From: Rhodospirillaceae bacterium
GTDB lineage: Bacteria; Pseudomonadota; Alphaproteobacteria; Rhodospirillales; Casp-alpha2
Length of the DNA stretch: 64,000 nt
NCBI GenBank assembly: GCA_018665815.1
Contig: JABJBP010000089.1
Span: 1 to 64,000 of the forward strand
Reading direction: 5' to 3'
The notes below the pieces were generated by a model that was given only the letters and a program-made list of their open reading frames with translations, had not been told where the DNA came from and searched no databases. Numbering within the stretch: position 1 is the first letter of the stretch; every line of letters starts with the position of its first letter. Positions 1-9,370 of the stretch are shown here, in pieces. Both the position numbers and the translations under genes were made by a program.

Positions 1-3
1 CTT

Positions 4-801
4 ATGCAAAATGACCCCTCATCAACCAACCTTGACCCCTATGGCCCGAAGGAGATCGCACGGCGCGTTGAAAACGTCGGCGTCGCCAAGGCTGAATTGG
101 CATTCCTGCCGACGATGATGCTGGCTATTTTAGCCGGCGCATTTATTGCTCTGGGCGCCGCCTTTTATACGTTGGTTATCACCAATTCGGGCCTCGGTTT
201 CGGGCCGGCGCGGCTGCTGGGCGGGATGGCCTTTTCGCTGGGCTTGATCTTGGTTGTTGTCGGTGGCGCCGAGCTGTTTACCGGCAACAACCTTATCGTC
301 ATGGCCTGGGCCGACGGCAAGGTCACGCACAGTGGCTTGCTGCGCAACTGGGGTATCGTTTATGTCGGGAATTTCATTGGTGCGATGGGCACTGCCGTGC
401 TGGTCAGCCTGTCGGGCATTCTCGGCCTGGGCGACGGTGGGGTCGCAATGACCGCTATCGGTATTGCCGAATCCAAATTGGCATTGCCGCCGTCCGAGGC
501 ATTCGTCCGAGGCATTCTTTGCAACGTTCTGGTCTGCCTGGCGGTTTGGTTGTGCTTCGCCGCGCGCACCGTGGTCGGCAAGGTCGTCGCCATTATTTTC
601 CCGGTCTCGGCGTTCGTGGCGCTCAGTTTCGAGCATTCCATCGCCAACATGTATTTGATCCCGATTGCCGCATTAGCAGGCGCCGACACGATCACGCTCA
701 TGGGATTTTTGACTAACTTGATTGCCGTGACGATCGGCAACATCATTGGTGGTAGCGCTTTGGTGGCGATGGTCTACTGGGTCATTTACCTGCGCAAATG
801 A
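4..801 (+). CDS. Formate/nitrite transporter family (FNT) channel protein
   Basis: Inner-membrane channel for small monovalent anions such as formate or nitrite (FocA/NirC family). The 265-residue protein has the usual six hydrophobic segments. It shows family signatures: LFTGNN at residues 91-96, FEHSIANMY at 209-217 with the conserved pore histidine (His211), and a GNIIGG motif near residue 247. The ATG lies 3 bases from the window edge, so an upstream start cannot be excluded, but the soluble N-terminus (about 35 residues before the first membrane span) is normal for the family. It converges on ispE with 9 bp between stop codons. The substrate cannot be decided from sequence, and no formate or nitrite enzyme is adjacent. 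Confidence 0.9.
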   Translation: MQNDPSSTNLDPYGPKEIARRVENVGVAKAELAFLPTMMLAILAGAFIALGAAFYTLVITNSGLGFGPARLLGGMAFSLGLILVVVGGAELFTGNNLIVMAWADGKVTHSGLLRNWGIVYVGNFIGAMGTAVLVSLSGILGLGDGGVAMTAIGIAESKLALPPSEAFVRGILCNVLVCLAVWLCFAARTVVGKVVAIIFPVSAFVALSFEHSIANMYLIPIAALAGADTITLMGFLTNLIAVTIGNIIGGSALVAMVYWVIYLRK

Positions 802-810
802 TCGGGCGGA

Positions 811-1701
811 TCACAGAAGCCGCGCCGCAGTTGCCCACCAGGCGGCGCGGGCAGCTTGGATCGCGTGGGTTGCGGCGTCGGCGGCCGCCATTGTTTCATA
901 CAATCCGAAACACGTGGCACCACTGCCAGACATGCGGGCCAGCAAGCATCCGTCGGTCGCCTCAATCACTGAAATGACTTCGCCAATCTCGGGCGCGACT
1001 TTCATGGCCGGCGCAAAAAGATCATTCCCGCGCCCACGCAGAACATCAGCCAGCACGGCGGCGTTGACCGGTTCATCTTCGAAGCGGGCGACGCTTGAAA
1101 AATCCCCAACACGAGCGCCAAAAACTTCCGGCGTCGATACCGCGACTCCCGGATTAACCAACACTAAAGCTGCGTCGGGTAGATCGGGCGCCGGTTCCAG
1201 TTGTTCGCCGATGCCGCCCATGAACGCCGGACGCCCGAACAGGCAGACCGGCACATCGGCGCCTAGATCGAGCGCCAATCCGGACAGGTCATGGGTTCCA
1301 GGATGCACGCCCCAGAGACGAACCAAAGCTTTGATGGTTGCTGCCGCGTCCGCCGATCCGCCGCCGATACCCGACGCCACAGGCAGGTTCTTGGTCAAGG
1401 TGATGGCAGCGCCGGCTTGCATGCCGGTACGTTCGGCCAGGGCTTCAGCCGCGCGAAGGACAAGATTGTCACCGCCGCCCGGCACGTCATCGGCGAAGGG
1501 ACCGTCAATTTGCAGGCTGATTTCAGCGGCGGGGTGAACGCTGACCACATCCCCGACGGCAGCAAACACCACCAGGCTATCGAGGTCATGATAGCCGGTG
1601 TCGCGCCGGCCGAGGACATGCAAATAGAAGTTCAGTTTGGCCGGCGCCGAAACAACTATGCTTTCGCCACTCTCACCACTGACACCGGAATTTGCGCTCA
1701 C
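811..1701 (-). CDS. ispE: 4-diphosphocytidyl-2-C-methyl-D-erythritol kinase
   Basis: Cytoplasmic GHMP-family kinase of the MEP isoprenoid pathway; it phosphorylates CDP-methylerythritol. Residues 17-25 carry the substrate-binding SAPAKLNFY segment, and the glycine-rich ATP loop PVASGIGGGSADAA is at 107-120. The length of 296 aa is normal. It is the last gene of a minus-strand run etfQO, TPR gene, ispE; the TPR gene stops 7 bp upstream of its start codon, which suggests cotranscription and perhaps translational coupling. The ispE/TPR pairing is common in Alphaproteobacteria. Confidence 0.95.
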   Translation of the reverse strand: MSANSGVSGESGESIVVSAPAKLNFYLHVLGRRDTGYHDLDSLVVFAAVGDVVSVHPAAEISLQIDGPFADDVPGGGDNLVLRAAEALAERTGMQAGAAITLTKNLPVASGIGGGSADAAATIKALVRLWGVHPGTHDLSGLALDLGADVPVCLFGRPAFMGGIGEQLEPAPDLPDAALVLVNPGVAVSTPEVFGARVGDFSSVARFEDEPVNAAVLADVLRGRGNDLFAPAMKVAPEIGEVISVIEATDGCLLARMSGSGATCFGLYETMAAADAATHAIQAARAAWWATAARLL

Positions 1702-1708
1702 GATTGGT

Positions 1709-3475
1709 TCAGGTCTTATCGGGGGCGGATGTCTCGCCGGCTTTTTCCGGCACGCCCACGGGTTTCGCCGGTGCCAGCCCGTCTTTCAATTTTTTTCGGA
1801 CCTCGGCGGCGACCTCGTCATTGGGTTTCAGCGACAACGACCGGGTCCATTGGAATTGCGCTTCCAGCTTTCGCCCGACCCGCCAATAAGCGTCACCCAG
1901 GTGATCGTTGATGACCGGGTCTTCAGGCCGGATCTGCACGGCGCGTTCAAGTTCAAGCACGGCCTTTTTGTACTTGCCGATGCGGTAATACACCCAGCCC
2001 AAGCTATCGATGATATAGCCGTCGTTGGGCCGGCGTTTGACGGCGGTGCGGATCATATCCTGGGCGCGTTCCAGATTAATGCCCCGGTCGACCCAAGAAT
2101 AGCCTAGATAATTGAGCACATAGGGCTGCTCGGGCTCAAATTCTAGAGCTTTAAGGAAATCCTTTTCGGCCTCTTCCCAGCGTTTCGCGCGTTCCAGCAC
2201 GATGCCGCGGGTATAAAGCATCCGCCAATGGCGTTTCTCAATGTTGCCGACCCGCTTGATGGCTTCCGTATAAGCATCGATGGCACCATCCCAACGCTCA
2301 TGGCGGCGCAACAGATCACCAAGGCTCACAACAGGCTGCGGATCAGTGGCGCGCTTTTTAGTCAGAGACCGCATCAAAGTAATTGCCGCATCCGTCTGCT
2401 TCAGCGCATTGAGATTCAGCGCCCGGCGCAGATCAGCGGAATTTCGAAACGCCGAACCTTCACCGATGGCCTTGTAGATAGCGTTGGCCCGCAGATACCG
2501 CTGATCATCTTCCAAAATATCGGCAACCATGATTTGGGCAATGGGGAATTTCGGCTTCAGCCAGAGCGCCAGACGCCCCAGAACCAACGCCGTTTCGCGG
2601 GCCCGCTGCTGGCGCAGGGAATTGGCGATGTTGAACAACGCCTCGGCGGCGCCGTCGCGCCCATCCCTGATGATTTTCGGCGGCTTGTTTTTTGCTGCCA
2701 GCCGCCTGAACGCGGCGTCAAGCAATGCGGTCCCCGGCGTGTCTTCAACGTAGCGCTGATAGAGCGCTTTCGCCTCGGTAGCCCGGCCATTTCGTTCATA
2801 GAGGCGCCCCAAATGCTGGACTAGCCGGAAACTGGGACCACGCTCACCCTTAGCAATATCCTGATACGCCGCCTCGGCGGCTTTCTCTCGCCCTGCAAAA
2901 TCCAAAATTAGGGCGTGATGCATGTCATAAAGACCCTGTGAGCCGGCATTTCCATCCAGCGGTTTCAAGGCTTTCAGCGCCGCGTCCGGTTTTTGCGCAC
3001 CGGCCAGGCTCCAAGCCTCCATCACTGGTCGGGTAAACCCATTGATCCCTTCCGCTGGCTGGCTTTTCAGCCGCTGTTGGAGAAGTTTATCATCGCCCTT
3101 TTTAATGGCTTCGACAGCCAAAGCCAGATTGGCAATGGGCGTCTTTGATTTCTTTTTCACCAACCGCTTGGCCAGGGGCAAGGCTTCGTTGATACGCCCT
3201 TCGATGGTCATCAAAACAAAGGTCCGGCGTAAAAGATCCGGCGCGTTCGGCACAGCGCCCAAGGCGGCGGAAAGATAGGTCACCGCGGCGTCAAGATCGC
3301 GTTCCGATTGAGCATGGCGTCCAGCAAGATAATTGCCGATGGGCGATGGCCCCGGCACGACGCGTTGCTCGGCGGCGTACGCAACGCCCGCGGGCGAAAC
3401 CGTATTGAAGGCCAGAACACCGGTCAAAGCTGCGGCTAACAGCCGGGCTGAAATATGAGAAATTAATCTATTCAT
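1709..3475 (-). CDS. Exported tetratricopeptide-repeat protein
   Basis: A 588-residue protein with an N-terminal signal peptide (positively charged start, hydrophobic stretch at about residues 10-33, AYAA-type cleavage site) and TPR repeats over most of its length. The clearest repeats are in the C-terminal third, for example the helices around DAYTEAIKRVG, DFLKALEFEPEQPYVLNYLG and LERAVQIRPEDPVINDHLGDAYW. No catalytic motif is visible, so it is probably a periplasmic or membrane-associated scaffold. It lies between etfQO and ispE on the same strand. Similar TPR genes are commonly found beside ispE in this class, but I cannot assign a specific role. The C-terminus is Lys/Pro-rich low complexity. 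Confidence 0.85.
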   Translation of the reverse strand: MNRLISHISARLLAAALTGVLAFNTVSPAGVAYAAEQRVVPGPSPIGNYLAGRHAQSERDLDAAVTYLSAALGAVPNAPDLLRRTFVLMTIEGRINEALPLAKRLVKKKSKTPIANLALAVEAIKKGDDKLLQQRLKSQPAEGINGFTRPVMEAWSLAGAQKPDAALKALKPLDGNAGSQGLYDMHHALILDFAGREKAAEAAYQDIAKGERGPSFRLVQHLGRLYERNGRATEAKALYQRYVEDTPGTALLDAAFRRLAAKNKPPKIIRDGRDGAAEALFNIANSLRQQRARETALVLGRLALWLKPKFPIAQIMVADILEDDQRYLRANAIYKAIGEGSAFRNSADLRRALNLNALKQTDAAITLMRSLTKKRATDPQPVVSLGDLLRRHERWDGAIDAYTEAIKRVGNIEKRHWRMLYTRGIVLERAKRWEEAEKDFLKALEFEPEQPYVLNYLGYSWVDRGINLERAQDMIRTAVKRRPNDGYIIDSLGWVYYRIGKYKKAVLELERAVQIRPEDPVINDHLGDAYWRVGRKLEAQFQWTRSLSLKPNDEVAAEVRKKLKDGLAPAKPVGVPEKAGETSAPDKT

Positions 3476-3536
3476 CGTGAGCGCCAGTCTAGCCGACAGA
3501 CGCCAGCGGTTCTAATGGTTCTTTTCGCACACTCGA

Positions 3537-5213
3537 TCACATATTCGGGTAGTTGGGACCGCCGCCACCCTCCGGCACGATCCAGTTGATATTCTGGGTC
3601 GGGTCCTTGATGTCGCAGGTTTTGCAATGCACGCAGTTCTGCGCATTGATCTGCAGGCGCTTGGCGCCGCTTGTTTCCTCATCATCGACGAACTCATAGA
3701 CGCCTGCTGGACAGAACCGATTTTCGGGCCCGTCATACATAGCCAAATTGGTCGCCACCGGCACATCATCATTCCTTAAGGTCAAATGAACCGGCTGATC
3801 TTCTTCGTGATTGGTCGCCGAGAACGAAACATTGGTCAGTTTGTCGAACGTAATCACACCATCGGGTTTCGGATAATTGATTTTTGGTGCCTTGTCGGCG
3901 GCCAGCATGCTTTTGTGATCTTCGTGATGGCCGAAGGTCCAGGGCACCAAAAAGCCAAGCCCCAAATTGTTCATCCACATATCAAACCCGGCATACATCG
4001 TGCCCAGCTTGATCCCGAACTTCGACAAGGCCGGGCGCGCGTTGCGGACTTTGTGCAGATCTTTATAGATCCACGAGTCTTTCCAGCCCGTCTCATATGC
4101 GAATAATTCTTCGGTGCCATCGGCGCCGTGCGATATCACGTCAAACGCCGCTTCTGCGGCCAACATGCCGGATTTCATCGCGTTGTGGCTGCCCTTGATG
4201 CGCGGCACGTTCAAAAATCCCGCCGAGCACCCAATCAAGGCGCCGCCCGGAAACGTCAGTTTCGGCACACTTTGCAGCCCGCCTTCGTTGATGGCGCGGG
4301 CACCATAAGCCACACGCCGGCCGGCCTCCAACATCGGTTTTACCGCCGGATGCGTCTTGAAACGCTGCATCTCTTCGTAAGGCGAGAGGTGCGGGTTGGC
4401 GTAATCCAACGCGACGACAAAGCCGATGGCGATCTGGTTGTTTTCTTGATGGTAAATGAATCCACCACCGACCGTGTCGGTGAGGGGCCATCCCTGAGTA
4501 TGGATGACCGTGCCGGGCTTGTGCTTGTCGGGCTCGATATCCCAAAGCTCCTTGATCCCAATGGCATAGGTTTGCGGCTCGGCCCCTTCGCGAAGATTGA
4601 ACGTTTCCATCAAGGACTTGGTCAGATGTCCCCGGCAGCCTTCGGCGAAGAATGTGTACTTGGCGTGTAGTTCCATGCCGGGCTCGAAATTCGGTCCCTG
4701 CTCGCCGTCCTTGGTACGACCCATGTCGCCGGTGGCAATCCCTTTGACCGCGCCGTTATCATGGAACAAGACCTCGGCGGCGGCGAACCCCGGATAAACC
4801 TCGACACCCATGGCCTCCGCCTGTTCGCCTAGCCAGCGCGTCAGGTTGCCAAGGCTCACCGTATAGCAGCCGTCATTGCTCATCAGTGGCGGCATCATGA
4901 AATGCGGCATTTCGGATTTGCCGGTTTCCGACAAGACCCAATGGCGGTTGTCGGTGACCGGCGTGTTGAGCGGCGCACCCTTTTTTTTCCAATCGGGGAA
5001 AAGCTCGTTGAGCGCGATTGGGTCAACGACGGCGCCAGACAATATATGCGCGCCGATCTCGGAGCCTTTTTCAACCACGCAAACCGTCAGTTCCTGGTCG
5101 CTACCTTGGGCCAGCTGCATTAATCGGATCGCTGCTGAGAGGCCTGCCGGCCCGCCACCGACGATGACCACGTCAAGCTCCATTGATTCGCGTTCGACCG
5201 TTTCTTCCGACAT
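3537..5213 (-). CDS. Electron transfer flavoprotein-ubiquinone oxidoreductase
   Basis: Membrane-associated FAD and [4Fe-4S] enzyme that passes electrons from electron-transfer flavoprotein to ubiquinone, serving acyl-CoA dehydrogenases. A Rossmann FAD motif ([14 protein letters not shown]) lies at about residues 15-28. The C-terminal Fe-S segment has one cysteine in the FCPAGVYEF motif and a [14 protein letters not shown] cluster motif, giving the four expected ligands. The length of 558 aa is typical. It would accept electrons from enzymes such as the methylsuccinyl-CoA dehydrogenase encoded at 19.5-21.2 kb. It is probably the promoter-proximal gene of the run with the TPR gene and ispE. Confidence 0.95.
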   Translation of the reverse strand: MSEETVERESMELDVVIVGGGPAGLSAAIRLMQLAQGSDQELTVCVVEKGSEIGAHILSGAVVDPIALNELFPDWKKKGAPLNTPVTDNRHWVLSETGKSEMPHFMMPPLMSNDGCYTVSLGNLTRWLGEQAEAMGVEVYPGFAAAEVLFHDNGAVKGIATGDMGRTKDGEQGPNFEPGMELHAKYTFFAEGCRGHLTKSLMETFNLREGAEPQTYAIGIKELWDIEPDKHKPGTVIHTQGWPLTDTVGGGFIYHQENNQIAIGFVVALDYANPHLSPYEEMQRFKTHPAVKPMLEAGRRVAYGARAINEGGLQSVPKLTFPGGALIGCSAGFLNVPRIKGSHNAMKSGMLAAEAAFDVISHGADGTEELFAYETGWKDSWIYKDLHKVRNARPALSKFGIKLGTMYAGFDMWMNNLGLGFLVPWTFGHHEDHKSMLAADKAPKINYPKPDGVITFDKLTNVSFSATNHEEDQPVHLTLRNDDVPVATNLAMYDGPENRFCPAGVYEFVDDEETSGAKRLQINAQNCVHCKTCDIKDPTQNINWIVPEGGGGPNYPNM

Positions 5214-5364
5214 CCCTAATCCCTCTTCATGCCCGCGTCGAAAAATTGAACCGCCGGGTTATATCACAAGGCACCCGGACAATCAGGTGGAAATATTGAT
5301 GAATTTCGCCCTGCGGACCGCGCTTTCTGGATGCCTTGGACCGGGCCGCGTGATAGATTGCGCC

Positions 5365-6246
5365 ATGACTTCCACTGACCATGTCCGCGCCAACTTGGAA
5401 TGGCATTTGATGGCTGGCGTCGATGAAACGCTCAGCGACACGCCGCTTGATTGTTTTGCCGAAGCCGCAAACCCCACAGCGACGTTTCAGCCACCAATTG
5501 CGGCGGCAACACCATCGTCGTCCACCGTGTACATGGCCGACAGCCAGCGCCCGGCAGGCATTGCTGATGCCCCGCCATCACGCGCGCCCGCAGTCGTAGC
5601 ACCGCCGCCAAGCGCCGATGCCGCGGTTAAGACGGCGGCCCAATTGGCCGGCGGCGCCGACAGTGTCGAGGCCTTACGCGCCGCGCTTGAGAGTTTCGAT
5701 GGATGCGCGTTGATGAAAACCGCGACCAATCTGGTGTTCACCGATGGCAATCCAAAAGGCCGTGTGTTGCTCATCGGCGAAGCGCCGGGCGCCGAAGAGG
5801 ACCGTCAGGGCTTGCCTTTCGTCGGGCCGTCAGGGCGTATCCTGGATAAAATGTTGGCGTCCATCGGCCTTGAGCGCGGCGAGGTCGCTATATCCAACAC
5901 CGTCTTTTGGCGACCGCCAGGCAACCGCACACCAACGCCGGCGGAAGCCGCAAGCTGCCTGCCGTTCGTCGAGCGTTTGATTGAATTGGTTAACCCCGAT
6001 GTCATCGTGCCGCTAGGCGGACCGGCGGCGAAATCGTTGCTGGGGGAGACCCACGGGATCGGAAAACTGCGCGGCCGTTGGTTCGATTATTCAACAGCGA
6101 GACTATCGAAACCTATTGCCGCGACGCCGCTGTTTCACCCGGCCTATCTGCTGCGTACGCCGGCACAAAAACGCGCCGCGTGGCGTGACGTGCTGATGAT
6201 TAAGGGGAAACTGGCCGAAATGGATGCGGGCGGGAAAGCTGAATAA
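5365..6246 (+). CDS. Uracil-DNA glycosylase, family 4-like, lacking two Fe-S cysteines
   Basis: Base-excision repair glycosylase of the UDG superfamily (293 aa from ATG 5365). The core begins near residue 110 and contains the motif-1 segment GEAPGAEEDRQGLPFVG, the NRTPTPAEAA motif after WRPPG, and a late FHPAYLLR motif. Canonical family 4 enzymes bind a [4Fe-4S] cluster through four cysteines. Here only FDGC and EAASC match: the first Cys of the CxxC pair is Phe and the Cys before RPPGNR is Trp. This looks like the alphaproteobacterial subgroup without a complete cluster. The first 100 residues are Ala/Pro-rich and not conserved. A longer open frame exists upstream, but the ATG at 5365 clears the divergent etfQO gene. 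Confidence 0.85.
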   Translation: MTSTDHVRANLEWHLMAGVDETLSDTPLDCFAEAANPTATFQPPIAAATPSSSTVYMADSQRPAGIADAPPSRAPAVVAPPPSADAAVKTAAQLAGGADSVEALRAALESFDGCALMKTATNLVFTDGNPKGRVLLIGEAPGAEEDRQGLPFVGPSGRILDKMLASIGLERGEVAISNTVFWRPPGNRTPTPAEAASCLPFVERLIELVNPDVIVPLGGPAAKSLLGETHGIGKLRGRWFDYSTARLSKPIAATPLFHPAYLLRTPAQKRAAWRDVLMIKGKLAEMDAGGKAE

Positions 6247-6389
6247 TCGCCAGACCTTCAATATGTAGGGTTTTCTTCACTATTTTTCATAAATATAGTA
6301 TGTGAACCGGATGGCTCGGGCTTTTGTTGTCGATGCCATGGCCATCCACTATACATGCCGAAGCTTTTGAGGGATGCGCGGTTAAATCC

Positions 6390-8228
6390 ATGGGTTTTTA
6401 TCGGACTCACGTCATCGGGCGGATGATCGCCGCCGCGTTTATCGGGTTTTGCGTCATTGCAAGCCTTGGCGCCGCCAACGCCGGCGATACGCCCGACACC
6501 ACCGAAGCTGCAGCCACTTTGGCGCCGCGCTTAAATATTGCCACCGACACACCGGTTGTACTGTCCAGCGGCGATGTTGATCGCTACCGCGAGATTTTTG
6601 AAGTCCAAATTGATGGCAATTGGCGGCGTGCCAATGCGTTGATCAAACAATTAGATGACCCGCTGCTGCTCGGACACGTTCTGGCGCAACGCTATCTGCA
6701 TCCCAATAAATACCGGTCGCGCTATAAAGAATTGAAGGAATGGATGGGGCAGTACGCGGATCATCCCGATGCCCCGCGTCTGTATAAGTTGGCGTTACGT
6801 CGCAAGCCGAAAAACTGGCACCGCCCGGCGGCGCCGCAACGGATTAAAACACTCCCCACCGCGGGCGCCACGAAACGCGGTCAGAGAGTAACTTCGAAAC
6901 GCCTCAGCCGTTCCGATCGCTCCAAAGTCCGCAACTTCAAACGACATTTGCGCCGACTGTTACGCCGAGGCCACACCTTGGCCGCCAAAAAGATGCTGCA
7001 GTCGAAAGACGTCCAACGGCTATTCAGCGACGGCGAATATGACCAGGTCAGTGCCAAACTGGGTCAGGTTTATTTCAACGATGGCCGCGACAAGTTTGCC
7101 CTGACTTGGGCCGGATCGGCCGCCGAACGCTCGGGCCGCTTGGTCCCTGAAGGTCATTGGACCGCCGGTTTGGCCGCCTGGCGGTTAGGTGACAAGGAAC
7201 GCGCTGCGACCCATTTCGAAGAAGCGGCCCGTCATTCCGACAATTCCGACTGGTTCCATGCCGCCGCCGCGTTTTGGGCGGCGCGCGCGCATTTGGTGTC
7301 GCGCAACCCGGAAAAGGTCAATCCGTTGCTTGAAATGGCGGCGCAGCGGCCGAGGACATTTTACGGCCTATTGGCGCGGCGCATGCTGGGTGAGCCCATG
7401 CCGTTTCGCTGGACGCCGCCGCCCTTGGAAGGCGAGGTATTCGATACTTTGATGAACCGGCCGCGCGGCAAGCGGGCCATGGCTTTGCTGCAAATCGATC
7501 AATTGCAGCGCGCCGGGCGCGAGTTGCGCAACCTAACCCGCGGCGGCGATGGTATCTTGTCACGGGGCGTATTGGCGCTGGCCGCGCGCGCCAATATGGC
7601 TGAATTGGCGGTACGCCTGGACGCTCAGATGTGCCCTTCCGGCGGTGGCTTTGATGGTGCGGCTTACCCCATTCCCGCCTGGACACCGGCCAAGGGGTTC
7701 CGTGTCGACCGGGCGCTGATATATGCCTTGATCCGCCAGGAATCGCGCTTCAATCCCAAGGCTAAAAGTTGGGCCGGGGCGCGCGGCCTGATGCAATTGA
7801 TGCCCGGCACGGCCAAGTTCGTAGCGCGCTCCAACCGCATCCGCTATAGCTCTAGGCGCAAGCTCTATCAGCCGGAAATGAACCTGACCTTGGGCCAACG
7901 CTACATTGAGATGCTGTTGGGTGATGCTAAGATCAAAGGTGATCTGTTTTTGATGGCGGCTGCTTGGAACGGCGGGCCGGGCAATCTCAATAAATGGCGC
8001 CGGCGCACCGATGACTTAGGCGATCCGCTGTTTTTTATTGAAAGCCTGCCGTCACGTGAAACCCGGAATTTTATAGAACACGTTTTGTCCAATTTGTGGA
8101 TTTACCGGGACCGACTAGGCCAACCCGCGCCGAGCCTGGATGCAATCGCGGCAGGCGAATGGCCGCAATATTCAGCGCTTGGCCAAAACGCCGTGGAAGA
8201 GGTCGCAGACAGCAATGGGCAACGCTGA
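6390..8228 (+). CDS. Soluble lytic murein transglycosylase (SLT domain)
   Basis: Periplasmic peptidoglycan lyase that cleaves the MurNAc-GlcNAc bond to give 1,6-anhydro-MurNAc ends. From ATG 6390 the protein has a signal peptide (hydrophobic segment about residues 12-28, ending ANAG), a long helical superhelix region (about 40-430) like Slt70, and a C-terminal SLT domain. That domain has the catalytic glutamate in RQESRF (Glu451), GARGLMQLMPGTA, and AAWNGGPGN. Downstream, murein recycling could proceed through amgK-murU at 39.6-41.4 kb, which fits its product chemistry. The gene overlaps moaB by 14 bp. Confidence 0.92.
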   Translation: MGFYRTHVIGRMIAAAFIGFCVIASLGAANAGDTPDTTEAAATLAPRLNIATDTPVVLSSGDVDRYREIFEVQIDGNWRRANALIKQLDDPLLLGHVLAQRYLHPNKYRSRYKELKEWMGQYADHPDAPRLYKLALRRKPKNWHRPAAPQRIKTLPTAGATKRGQRVTSKRLSRSDRSKVRNFKRHLRRLLRRGHTLAAKKMLQSKDVQRLFSDGEYDQVSAKLGQVYFNDGRDKFALTWAGSAAERSGRLVPEGHWTAGLAAWRLGDKERAATHFEEAARHSDNSDWFHAAAAFWAARAHLVSRNPEKVNPLLEMAAQRPRTFYGLLARRMLGEPMPFRWTPPPLEGEVFDTLMNRPRGKRAMALLQIDQLQRAGRELRNLTRGGDGILSRGVLALAARANMAELAVRLDAQMCPSGGGFDGAAYPIPAWTPAKGFRVDRALIYALIRQESRFNPKAKSWAGARGLMQLMPGTAKFVARSNRIRYSSRRKLYQPEMNLTLGQRYIEMLLGDAKIKGDLFLMAAAWNGGPGNLNKWRRRTDDLGDPLFFIESLPSRETRNFIEHVLSNLWIYRDRLGQPAPSLDAIAAGEWPQYSALGQNAVEEVADSNGQR

Positions 8229-8748
8229 GGAAACCGCGTTTCTGCCGGTCAATATTGCCATCCTGACTGTCTCGGATACCCGCACCCTGGTTGACGACCG
8301 GTCCGGCGATACGCTGGTGGCACGCTTACAGGACGCCGGTCACGTCTTGGCCGACCGGTCCATTATTAAAGATGAGATTGCGTTGATCGCCGATCAGCTG
8401 AACGCCTGGATCGACAACGTCGATATTGACGCAGTGATTGCCACCGGTGGCACCGGATTGACCGGGCGTGACGTCACGCCGGAAGCTTTCGCCCAGGTTT
8501 GGGAAAAGGAAATTCCGGGCTTCGGTGAACTGTTTCGCTGGTTAAGTTATGAGAAAATCAAAACCTCCACCGTGCAGTCGCGGGCCTGCGCCGGCGTCGC
8601 TCGGGGGACCTATCTATTTTCCCTGCCGGGCTCACCGGGGGCGTGCAAGGATGGCTGGGACGGCATCTTGAAGGACCAGTTGGATATTCGCCACAAGCCG
8701 TGTAATTTTGTCGAATTGATGCCACGCCTGAACGAACACCGGACCTGA
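8215..8748 (+). CDS. moaB: MoaB/Mog-type molybdenum cofactor biosynthesis protein
   Basis: MoCF-domain protein of molybdopterin biosynthesis that binds or adenylylates molybdopterin. The 177-residue protein contains NIAILTVSDTR near residue 13, the ATGGTGLTGRDVTPEA motif (about 78-93) and a SLPGSPGACKDGWD motif near the C-terminus. The ATG at 8215 overlaps the end of the transglycosylase gene by 14 bp, and an upstream start would overlap more. Its location after a murein hydrolase suggests only shared transcription; no other Moco gene is nearby. Confidence 0.92.
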   Translation: MGNAEETAFLPVNIAILTVSDTRTLVDDRSGDTLVARLQDAGHVLADRSIIKDEIALIADQLNAWIDNVDIDAVIATGGTGLTGRDVTPEAFAQVWEKEIPGFGELFRWLSYEKIKTSTVQSRACAGVARGTYLFSLPGSPGACKDGWDGILKDQLDIRHKPCNFVELMPRLNEHRT

Positions 8749-8758
8749 ACCCGCCCCC

Positions 8759-9370
8759 ATGCCCCGTATTACATCCATTCTTTTCGACATGGACGGCGTG
8801 CTTTGCGACTACGATTTTGATGGCCGCCTAAAGGCCTTGGAAGCCGCCATCGGCATTCCCGCCGCTGAGATTGACGCGAAAATTTTCAAATCCGGTTTCG
8901 AGGATGCCGCTGACCTCGGCCAATACGGGGCGCCGGGCTACATGGAAGAAGTCGCCCGGCTTTTGGATGCCGACGTCGATGCCGGAACCTGGCTGGCGGC
9001 GCGCGCCGACGCGATGACACCAAATCTGGAGATGCTGGATTTGGCGCGGGACCTGAAGACCCGCACCGACATCGCAATGTTTTCCAATAACGGCTGGCAG
9101 CTTCGCGAGGCGCTCGGTGACATATTCCCGGAACTCACCGCCATCTTCGGCACGCATATTTACTTTTCCGCTGAGGTCGGCGCCGGCAAACAACACACGG
9201 AAACTTTTCATCCGTTTTTGACGCAGCTCGGCTGGAGCGTCGAGACGACATTGTTTGTCGATGACAATGAAGGCTACATCGCAGCCGCCCGCGCCGCCGG
9301 CGTGGAAAGCCATCTGTTCGAAGGCGCCGAAGGCTTTAAGACCGCGCTGGTCGCCCATTCATTGCTCTAA
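8759..9370 (+). CDS. HAD-superfamily hydrolase (subfamily IA)
   Basis: Probable small-molecule phosphatase of 203 residues. HAD motif I FDMDGVLCDYD is at residues 9-19 with the nucleophile Asp10 and acid/base Asp12. Motif II is FSNNGWQ near residue 108, and the motif IV acidic pair is in FVDDNEGYIAAARAAG near 167. A helical cap follows motif I. It starts 10 bp after moaB, so it is probably cotranscribed. It overlaps the end of the convergent LysR gene by 12 bp. The substrate is not predictable. Confidence 0.88.
   Translation: MPRITSILFDMDGVLCDYDFDGRLKALEAAIGIPAAEIDAKIFKSGFEDAADLGQYGAPGYMEEVARLLDADVDAGTWLAARADAMTPNLEMLDLARDLKTRTDIAMFSNNGWQLREALGDIFPELTAIFGTHIYFSAEVGAGKQHTETFHPFLTQLGWSVETTLFVDDNEGYIAAARAAGVESHLFEGAEGFKTALVAHSLL

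Noticed and set aside
746-1537. 263-residue plus-strand open frame across ispE
   Set aside because: It is antisense to ispE, has no family motif and its start lies inside the FNT gene.
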